DNA of 13,327 nucleotides from the NCBI GenBank assembly GCA_016789625.1, contig JAEUQS010000808.1, positions 1 through 13,327 of the forward strand, given 5' to 3'. How positions within the stretch are numbered: the stretch's first letter is position 1; every line of letters begins with the position of its first letter. Origin of the DNA: Acidobacteriota bacterium (GTDB taxonomy: Bacteria; Acidobacteriota; Thermoanaerobaculia; UBA5066). A program made the translations under genes and the position numbers. Below, piece after piece: positions 1 to 6,133 of this stretch. The notes below the pieces were generated by a model that saw only the letters and a list, made by a program, of their open reading frames with translations, did no database searches and was not told the origin of the DNA.

Positions 1-1938
1 CTGAAGGTGCGCGAAGGCCCGGAGGAGCCGGTCCAGCCGCTCACCCCGCCCGCGCTGGCCGACCAGCTCTCGTTCAACGCCACCCAGCTCTCCAAGGTGC
101 GGCACGAGCTGCGGACGCCCATCAACCAGATCCTGGGCTACAGCGAGCTCCTCGAGGAGCAGGCCGAGGACGAAGGCCAGCAGGGCTACATCCCCGACCT
201 GCGGAAGATCCAGGCCGCGGGCCGCAGGCTCCTCGGCATGCTCGACGAGCACCTGGCGCCACCCAGCAAGCAGAGCCTCGCGCAGGCCAAGGCCGCCGAC
301 GCCGTTGCCGAGGGCACGGGGCGGGACTCGGGCGTGAAGTGGAAAGCCCTCGCCGAGAGCGCGATGGCGATGGCTCAGACCCAGCACGCCCAGCAAGGCC
401 ACGGCCCGGGAGTCCCGAGCGCGACGGCGACCCCGGCCCCCCTGGATCCGGTGGAGGTCGTCGCGTCGGCCGCGGCGTCGGCTGCCTCCAAGGAGATCCT
501 CAAAGGCGCGGACGACGGCGACGGCCACCCCGGGCAGGCCAGCGGAAAGCTCCTCGTCGTGGACGACAACGAGCTCAACCGCGACATGCTCTCGCGCAGG
601 CTCCAGCAGCGCGGCTACGCCGTGAAGACCGCCGAGGACGGCGAGAAGGCGCTCGCCCGGATCGAGGAGGAGAAGTTCGACACCGTGCTCCTCGACGTGA
701 TGATGCCGGGCATCAGCGGCCTCGAGGTGCTCGAGATCCTTCGCAAGACCTACACCGTGGCGGCCCTCCCGGTCATCATGGCGACGGCCCGGGACGACAG
801 CCAGGACATCGTCGAGGCGCTCAAGCTGGGCGCGAACGACTACGTCACCAAGCCGCTCGACTTTCCCGTCGTCCTGGCGCGGCTCGAGACGCAGCTCGCG
901 CTGAAACGCGCCACCGAGCAGCTCGAGAAGAGAAACCAGTTCATCCGCAACACGTTCGGCCGGTACCTCTCCGACGATGTCGTGGCGAGCCTTCTCGAGA
1001 GCGAGTCGGGCCTGGCTCTGGGGGGCGAGAACCGCAACCTCACGATCCTCATGTCCGACCTGCGCGGGTTCACGTCGGCGGCCGAACGCCTCGCGCCGGA
1101 GCAGGTCGTTCGCGTGCTCAACACCTACCTCGCCGCGATGACCGACGTCATCCAGCAGCACAAGGGCACGATCGACGAGTTCATCGGAGACGCGATCCTC
1201 GCCATCTTCGGCGCGCCGCAGAGCCACGAGGACGACGCCGAGCGCGCCGTCGCGTGCGCGCTCGCGATGCAGCTCGCCATGGAGGACGTCAACCGCAAGA
1301 TCGCCGAGGACGGCTTCCCGCCGGTGGAGATGGGCATCGCGCTCAACACCGGAAACGTCGTCGTGGGCAACATCGGCTCGCAGACCCGCGCCAAGTACGG
1401 CGTCGTGGGGAGCCACGTGAACCTCGCGGCCCGCATCGAGAGCTACAGCGTGGGAGGACAGGTCCTCATCAGCGAGATGACGCTCCTCCAGGCCGGAGCC
1501 GGCGTCACGGTGGGCAAGAAGATCATCATCAACGCCAAGGGCTTCAAGGACCCGATCCCCATCTACGACGTCCGCGCGATCTCGGGCAAGTACAACTTCA
1601 CGCTGCCCGACGCCGGCGAGCCGCTCGTCGAGCTTTCGCACCCCATCCCCGTGCGCTTCACGATGATCATCGAGAAGCACGTCGGCGAGGAGGTGCAGCA
1701 GGCCCGCATCCTGCGCATGTCCGAGAAGGAGGCGGAGCTCGAGTGCGACGCCGAGGTGCCGGAGATGACGAACCTGAAGATCCGGGTCGTCGGCGCCTCG
1801 GGCGAGGAGATCCCCGCGGACCTCTACGGAAAGGTGATGGGCACCCTCGACGGCGTGAAGGGTTTTCTCCTGAGGTTCACGGCCATGCCCCCCGAGGTCG
1901 ACCGCTTCTTCAAGTCGGTCCTCAAAGCCGAAGGCTAG
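1..1938 (+). CDS. HisKA-receiver-class III nucleotide cyclase signalling protein (5' end probably outside window)
   Basis: A multidomain signalling protein that should make a cyclic nucleotide (cAMP or cGMP). The frame is open to the window edge. A GTG at position 7 would give 643 aa, but no ribosome site is visible and upstream domains may be missing. Numbering from that GTG: residues 22-82 are a HisKA-like helix pair with the H-box VRHELRTP (His33), but no HATPase domain follows. Residues 83-178 are an Ala/Pro-rich linker. Residues 180-300 are a receiver with acidic pair D186/D187, phospho-acceptor D230, T260 and K282. A helical linker (FGRYLSDDVV) leads to a class III cyclase at about 340-510, with metal ligands D351 and D395 and catalytic N472 and R476. 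Residues about 540-643 resemble a PilZ fold but lack the RxxxR and D/NxSxxG motifs. The purine-selecting positions read E391 and G465, which is not the usual Lys/Asp adenylate cyclase pair. The domains are clear; the substrate and input are not. Confidence 0.9.
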   Translation: MKVREGPEEPVQPLTPPALADQLSFNATQLSKVRHELRTPINQILGYSELLEEQAEDEGQQGYIPDLRKIQAAGRRLLGMLDEHLAPPSKQSLAQAKAADAVAEGTGRDSGVKWKALAESAMAMAQTQHAQQGHGPGVPSATATPAPLDPVEVVASAAASAASKEILKGADDGDGHPGQASGKLLVVDDNELNRDMLSRRLQQRGYAVKTAEDGEKALARIEEEKFDTVLLDVMMPGISGLEVLEILRKTYTVAALPVIMATARDDSQDIVEALKLGANDYVTKPLDFPVVLARLETQLALKRATEQLEKRNQFIRNTFGRYLSDDVVASLLESESGLALGGENRNLTILMSDLRGFTSAAERLAPEQVVRVLNTYLAAMTDVIQQHKGTIDEFIGDAILAIFGAPQSHEDDAERAVACALAMQLAMEDVNRKIAEDGFPPVEMGIALNTGNVVVGNIGSQTRAKYGVVGSHVNLAARIESYSVGGQVLISEMTLLQAGAGVTVGKKIIINAKGFKDPIPIYDVRAISGKYNFTLPDAGEPLVELSHPIPVRFTMIIEKHVGEEVQQARILRMSEKEAELECDAEVPEMTNLKIRVVGASGEEIPADLYGKVMGTLDGVKGFLLRFTAMPPEVDRFFKSVLKAEG

Positions 1939-2668
1939 CCGCAGCGAGGCCTGACGCGATCTCGCGCACGATGGCGCGGGCCGCCGCGACGCGGTCGGCC
2001 GCCGTCGTGATGGGCCGCCCCACCACGAGGAGATCCGCTCCGCTCGCGATCGCCCCGGCCGGCGTGGCGAGGCGCTTCTGGTCCCCGGCCGCGCTCCCCT
2101 CGGGGCGGATTCCCGGAACCACGAGCAGGAAATCCGGGCCACAGGCCGCCCGGATCGCCTCGATCTCCTCGGGCGAGCAGACCACGCCGTCGAGCCCCGC
2201 CTCCCGGGCGAGCGCCGCCAGCCGCACCGCGGCTTCCCGGGGCGTTCCGGAGAGGCCCACGCGGGCGAGCATCGCCGCGTCGAGCGACGTGAGCACCGTG
2301 ACCGCGATGACGCGGGGCACCGCGAGCCCCGCGGCGGCCGCGGCCGCGCGGGCTCTCTCGCCCGCCGCCCGCATCATGTCGAGGCCGCCCGAAGCGTGCA
2401 CGTTGAGAATCGTCGCGCCCGTGCGGGCGGCGGCGGCCGCGGCCCCGCCCACCGTGTTCGGAATGTCGTGGAGCTTGAGATCCAGAAACACCCGGGCGCC
2501 CGCCGAGGTCATCTCGGAGACGAAGCCGGGCCCCAGCGAGACGAACGCCTCGAGCCCGATCTTCAGCACGCCCGCCTCGGGGCCCAGCTCGCGGGCGAGG
2601 GCCAGCAGGGTTTCGCGGTCGCTCGCATCGAGCGCGATGGCGAGGCGATCCTTCGCGGTGCCGTTCAT
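1922..2668 (-). CDS. pyrF: Orotidine 5'-phosphate decarboxylase
   Basis: Catalyses OMP to UMP plus CO2, the last step of de novo pyrimidine synthesis, in the cytoplasm. The 248-aa protein has the family's expected length and motifs. The N-terminal strand is AIALDASD (D14) and K36 lies in VLKIGLE. The signature LDLKLHDIPNTV at 62-73 carries the catalytic D63-K65-D68 charge network. Phosphate-binding elements VVPGIRP and VVGRPIT lie near the C terminus. The ATG start has a GAAGG ribosome site six bases upstream (2675-2679), inside the end of pyrD. Only one base separates the pyrD stop from this start (TGAGATG), so the two genes should be translationally coupled. The stop overlaps the 3' end of the convergent cyclase gene by 17 bp. 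No broken residues are visible. Confidence 0.97.
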   Translation of the reverse strand: MNGTAKDRLAIALDASDRETLLALARELGPEAGVLKIGLEAFVSLGPGFVSEMTSAGARVFLDLKLHDIPNTVGGAAAAAARTGATILNVHASGGLDMMRAAGERARAAAAAAGLAVPRVIAVTVLTSLDAAMLARVGLSGTPREAAVRLAALAREAGLDGVVCSPEEIEAIRAACGPDFLLVVPGIRPEGSAAGDQKRLATPAGAIASGADLLVVGRPITTAADRVAAARAIVREIASGLAAASLRL

Positions 2669-2669
2669 C

Positions 2670-3620
2670 TCAGGCCTTCGCGAACGTGTGCTCGGGCCGG
2701 GGCCGCGTCTTCAGGGTTCCCACGAGATCGGCCACCCGGTCCACGCCGTGCCGGTCGCACCAGGCCGCGAGCTCCTTCACGAGCCGCCCCGAGACGAAGG
2801 GATCCCGGAAGTTCGCCGTGCCCACCTGCACCGCCGTGGCCCCCGCGACCAGGAACTCCAGCACGTTCTCCACGGTCTCGATGCCGCCCATGCCGAAGAG
2901 CGGCACGTTCGGCAGCGCGCGGCGCACCTCCCACACCATGCGGAGCGCGATGGGGCGGATCGCGGGCCCCGAGAGGCCGCCCGTGGTGAAGCCGATCTTG
3001 GGCTCGCGGCGCTCGAGATCGATGGCGAGCCCCACGAGCGTGTTGATCAGGGAGAGGATGTCGGCGCCGCTGTCCACGGCCGCGCGGGCCGCGGCGACGA
3101 TGTCGCCGGAGTTGGGGGAGAGCTTCACCACGAGGGGGAGCTTCGTTGCGACCCGGCAGCGTTTCACCAGAGCCGCGAGCGCGACGGGGTCGTTTCCGAA
3201 GACCATGCCGCCCTTCACCACGTTGGGGCACGAGACGTTCAGCTCGATCGCCGCGACGCGGGCGTCGTCGCCGATGCGCTCGAGCACCTCGACGTATTCG
3301 TCCTCGGTGTCCCCCCAGATGTTCGCGATCACCGTGGCGCCCTTGGCGTGGAGGAGCGGCAGACGCTCCCCGAGGAACGTGTCGATGCCGATGTTCTGGA
3401 GGCCGATCGCGTTCAGCATTCCCGCGTCGACCTCGCAGATGCGGGGCGGTGGGTTGCCGTGACAGGGGCGCCGCGAAAGGCCCTTCACCGAGATCGCGCC
3501 GAGCCCGCCGAGGTCCACGTAGCCCTCGAACTCGAGCCCGTACCCGAACGTTCCCGACGCGGTCGCGATGGGGTTGCGCAGTGCGAGCGGCCCCAGCCTC
3601 ACGGCCAGATCGACGCTCAC
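2670..3620 (-). CDS. pyrD: Dihydroorotate dehydrogenase, class 1B catalytic subunit
   Basis: FMN flavoprotein that oxidises dihydroorotate to orotate. In class 1B it works with PyrK, which passes the electrons to NAD+. A longer frame runs to an ATG at 3671, but the better start is GTG at 3620. It overlaps the pyrK stop as GTGA, has a GGAG site six bases upstream (3627-3630), and begins right at the family N terminus (VSVDLAVRLGPLALRNPI), giving 316 aa. Family features in that numbering are the FMN-binding IATASGTFGYG and SVKG (K46), the substrate stretch NAIGLQN, the catalytic-base Cys131 in ELNVSCPN, K166, GGLSG at about 214-218 and GMGGIET at about 243. A Cys rather than Ser base is the class 1 hallmark, and the adjacent pyrK supports class 1B (PyrDB type). 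The gene is second in pyrK-pyrD-pyrF. Confidence 0.96.
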   Translation of the reverse strand: MSVDLAVRLGPLALRNPIATASGTFGYGLEFEGYVDLGGLGAISVKGLSRRPCHGNPPPRICEVDAGMLNAIGLQNIGIDTFLGERLPLLHAKGATVIANIWGDTEDEYVEVLERIGDDARVAAIELNVSCPNVVKGGMVFGNDPVALAALVKRCRVATKLPLVVKLSPNSGDIVAAARAAVDSGADILSLINTLVGLAIDLERREPKIGFTTGGLSGPAIRPIALRMVWEVRRALPNVPLFGMGGIETVENVLEFLVAGATAVQVGTANFRDPFVSGRLVKELAAWCDRHGVDRVADLVGTLKTRPRPEHTFAKA

Positions 3621-4423
3621 ACGCGGCTCCAGTCGATGGCCGTGTGGGGAAGGCAGGGGCCCTCCTTGCACACGGTCGCGAAGCGGCCGTCCCGCGCGGG
3701 CACCACGCAGCCCAGGCAGACGCCGAAGCCGCAGGCCATCTCGCTCTCGAGCGCGAACGAGGTTTCCAGGTCGGCCTCGTCGGCGATGCGGGCGAGAGCG
3801 CGGAAGAGCGGAACCGGCCCGCAGGCGTAGAGCCGTTTGTAGGTCTTTCCGGCCGACAGCTCCCTCTGGAGGAGCTCGGTGACGAGGCCTTTGCGGCCGA
3901 GCGAGCCGTCGTCGGTCGCGTAGGCACAGCGGTGGGCCCCCAGGAAACGCTCGAAATCCGCGCGCTTGAGCACGTCCTTCTCGTTGCGTCCGCCGTAGAA
4001 AAGCTCCGCAGTGACGCCCCGCGCCGCGAGCACGCGCGAGAGGAGCACGAGCGGGGCGAGGCCGATCCCCCCGGCGACGAGAGCGACCCGGTCGTCGCGG
4101 CCGAGATCGTCGATGGGAAAGGGCACGCCCAGGGGTCCGAGGACCGGGAGCGGGGTCCCCTCGGCGAAGTGGGCGAGCGCGGCCGTCCCGACGCCCACGA
4201 CCTTCACCACGAACTCCAGGGCCGGCACGCCGGCCACGGTCGTGACGTCGGCGATGGAGAACGCACGGCGCAGGTAGGGCCGGAGCCCGTCGCCGGCCTG
4301 GAGCATCGCGAAGTGGCCGGGCCGCGTGAGCGCGCCGATCGAACCCGCCTGCACGAACAGCGAGTAGTGGGTGGCGTCGTAGGACAGCGTCTTGAGGACG
4401 CGCAGCTCTTCGTTGACCGGCAT
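3617..4423 (-). CDS. pyrK: Dihydroorotate dehydrogenase electron-transfer subunit
   Basis: Iron-sulfur flavoprotein partner of PyrD. It carries electrons from FMN through a [2Fe-2S] cluster and FAD to NAD+. It is 268 aa from the ATG at 4423, close to the usual 250-260 aa. The FAD-binding RRAFSIAD lies at about 52-59. The NAD-binding motif VAGGIGLAPL lies at about 116-125, and YACGP at about 199-203. The cluster ligands are C231, C236, C239 and C252 (C-x4-C-x2-C-x12-C), a typical PyrK spacing. The frame stays open far upstream, antisense to the next gene, but that part shows no family similarity, so MPVNEELRVL is taken as the N terminus. No clear Shine-Dalgarno precedes it: the upstream bases are pyrimidine-rich on this strand. 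It is the first gene of the pyr operon and diverges from the phosphodiesterase-like gene across 33 bp. Confidence 0.95.
   Translation of the reverse strand: MPVNEELRVLKTLSYDATHYSLFVQAGSIGALTRPGHFAMLQAGDGLRPYLRRAFSIADVTTVAGVPALEFVVKVVGVGTAALAHFAEGTPLPVLGPLGVPFPIDDLGRDDRVALVAGGIGLAPLVLLSRVLAARGVTAELFYGGRNEKDVLKRADFERFLGAHRCAYATDDGSLGRKGLVTELLQRELSAGKTYKRLYACGPVPLFRALARIADEADLETSFALESEMACGFGVCLGCVVPARDGRFATVCKEGPCLPHTAIDWSRV
3627..3630 (-). promoter_or_regulatory. Ribosome binding site deciding the pyrD start
   Basis: GGAG on the minus strand, within the last codons of pyrK, six bases before the GTG at 3620. It supports GTG 3620 over the in-frame ATG at 3671, which would add 17 residues before the conserved N terminus and run further into pyrK. 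Confidence 0.6.
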
Positions 4424-4456
4424 GAGAGGGGGGGCGAGACTCGCCGGACGCGGATT
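4424..4456. promoter_or_regulatory. Divergent intergenic spacer with a small palindrome
   Basis: This 33-bp gap separates the start codons of pyrK (minus) and the phosphodiesterase-like gene (plus). It is too short for two complete non-overlapping promoters, so at least one promoter must extend into coding sequence, or transcripts start almost at the ATG. The gap holds GGCGAG-A-CTCGCC (4433-4445), six-base arms around one base, which could be an operator. No convincing -35/-10 pair or PyrR-type attenuator was seen. A functional role is inference. Confidence 0.35.
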
Positions 4457-6133
4457 ATGAGCGAGCCACCGAGAGTCCTCCACTATCCCCTTCCCGTCCT
4501 CGCGGGAGGAGCGGCCGGGGCCGCCGTGGGGGATCTCTTCCTGGGTCTCAACCCGCATCTCTTCGGGCTCGTTCCTTCGGCGCGGCTGCTCCTTTCCTTC
4601 TCCCTGGTCTTCGCGCTGGCCGCGTTGCCGTTCGCGTACCGGAGGCGGGCGCCCGGTCGCGGGCCCTTCGTCGCTCTCGCGCTGACCGTGATCGCGGTGG
4701 CGTTCCTCGCCGAGATGCAGCGCGGCGCCTATTTCGACTATCTCGGCAACGGCGCACGCCGGGTCCTCGTCTGGACCAGCCTCCTGTCGGCCGTCGCGGG
4801 CGCCACGAGCCTCGCCGCGGCCCTCTGGTCGCCGTCCCCCTCTGCCGCTCGCTCCCTCCTCGCCTCCTGCTTCGCGGCGCTCCTCGTCGTTCCGGCGCTC
4901 GTCGCGCGTCAGGCGCCCGAGAGGGTGCCTCTCAAGGAGCCGCACCTCCAGCCGGGGCGTCCGGGCCGGAGCCTGCAGGTCCTCGTGCTCGAGGGCGTGT
5001 CGTGGGAGCTCCTCCTCGCGGGAGCCTCCGACGGGCGCCTGCCGGTGTTCGCCCGCTGCCTCGCCGGCGGGGTGGGCGGTCCCCTGCGCACGCTGGAGCC
5101 GTACGACCGGGCCGCCCTCTTCACCACCGCGGCGACCGGCAAGCGTCCGAGCAAGCACGGGATCCTCTCGACGGCGTTCGCCCGCACCCCGGCCGGACCG
5201 CTCGGGCTCCTGCCCGTGCTGCCGGGCACGGCGCCCTTCGCTGCGGCCGGCTCTCCGCGGCCCGACGGGGAGAGGCAGAGCCTCACGTTCTGGGAGATCC
5301 TCGCGCGCCGCGGCCACGAGGTCACGGTGCTGGGCTGGCCGCACGCGGCCGCGCGCGAAGGCACGAAGCTCTGGGCCAGCGAGGAGTTCTTCACGAGGCA
5401 CGAGCCGCTTCCCGGCGACGCGCTGCCCCGCCGTGTCGCCGACCGCGCCGCCCTCTTCCGGGCCGGGGCCCAGACCCTCGACCGGCCCCTCGTACGCGCG
5501 CTGACCCCCGACGGGCTCACCAGCGAGGACCGCGCGCGGGCCCGGCCGCTGGAGGGGGCGGCCCGGGATCTCTCGGTTCTCGGCGCCTCCCTCGGGGCCG
5601 TGCCCCAGGGGCCCGGGAGCGTCTCGACGATCGTCCTCTCGGGCCTCACCGGACCCGCGCGCGTCTTCGGCGCGGCCGCGGAGCCCTCGCGCTACTGGGG
5701 CCTCTCTCCCCAGAGCGGCGAGGCGCGCGCACGGGCCCTCATCGCCTACTACCGCTTTCTCGACGATCTGCTGTTCGACCTCATCGAAAGGGAGGGGGAG
5801 GACCGCACGATCTGCATCCTCGCGCCCGCGGGCTGGGGACCGCCGCCGCCCCTGAACGCGGTTTCGCAGTTCGCGCGCGGACGGGAGCCCGAGGCCTCGC
5901 CCGAAGGAGGCCGGTACGGCTTCGTGCTCTTCTTCGGCTCCGGAATCCGCAAGGGGTACAAGCTCACCTCGGCGAGCGTTCTCGATTTCGCGCCGACCCT
6001 CCTCGTCCTGGCGGGCGAGCCGATGGCCCGCGACCTCGACGGGCGCGTGCTGGCCGAGGCCTTCGACGAGCGCTTCGTGGACACCGCCAACGTGCCGCTC
6101 GTCCCCACGTACGAGCCCCTGGGGCCGCAATGA
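4457..6133 (+). CDS. Membrane-anchored alkaline-phosphatase-superfamily (phosphodiesterase-like) protein, probably inactive
   Basis: A 558-aa protein with about five membrane helices (roughly 12-30, 42-60, 70-86, 102-123, 132-150) followed by a large domain. That domain resembles type I phosphodiesterase/nucleotide pyrophosphatase members of the alkaline phosphatase superfamily. Evidence for the fold is the opening strand LQVLVLEGVSWELL, then FTTAATGKRPSKHGIL at about 222-237 (family T-x-x-TG-x-x-P-x-x-HG, nucleophile-like T224). Near the end are YYRFLDDLL, GSGIRKG, DFAPTLLVLAGEP and DLDGRVL, matching the usual C-terminal order. The metal ligands look lost. The first Asp of the usual GLDG is Glu179, the usual SDHG is APAG (456-459), and the usual G-x-H before the last strand is GGRYG. 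A structural, regulatory or binding role is therefore more likely than hydrolysis. The gene overlaps the glycosyltransferase gene by ATGA, so the two are probably co-translated. Envelope glycan or lipid work is inferred only from that partner. Confidence 0.75.
   Translation: MSEPPRVLHYPLPVLAGGAAGAAVGDLFLGLNPHLFGLVPSARLLLSFSLVFALAALPFAYRRRAPGRGPFVALALTVIAVAFLAEMQRGAYFDYLGNGARRVLVWTSLLSAVAGATSLAAALWSPSPSAARSLLASCFAALLVVPALVARQAPERVPLKEPHLQPGRPGRSLQVLVLEGVSWELLLAGASDGRLPVFARCLAGGVGGPLRTLEPYDRAALFTTAATGKRPSKHGILSTAFARTPAGPLGLLPVLPGTAPFAAAGSPRPDGERQSLTFWEILARRGHEVTVLGWPHAAAREGTKLWASEEFFTRHEPLPGDALPRRVADRAALFRAGAQTLDRPLVRALTPDGLTSEDRARARPLEGAARDLSVLGASLGAVPQGPGSVSTIVLSGLTGPARVFGAAAEPSRYWGLSPQSGEARARALIAYYRFLDDLLFDLIEREGEDRTICILAPAGWGPPPPLNAVSQFARGREPEASPEGGRYGFVLFFGSGIRKGYKLTSASVLDFAPTLLVLAGEPMARDLDGRVLAEAFDERFVDTANVPLVPTYEPLGPQ

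Noticed and set aside
339..3830. Plus-strand open frame of 1163 codons over the cyclase gene and antisense to pyrF and pyrD
   Set aside because: Arg/Pro/Gly-rich, no family motifs, and it covers four well-supported genes in other frames; it is a high-GC shadow.
3146..4456. Upstream open extension of the phosphodiesterase-like gene
   Set aside because: It lies antisense to pyrK and pyrD and its composition is Arg/Pro-rich; the protein with helices and fold begins at 4457.
4424..6130. Upstream open extension of pyrK on the minus strand
   Set aside because: It is antisense to the phosphodiesterase-like gene, and PyrK homology starts at the ATG at 4423.
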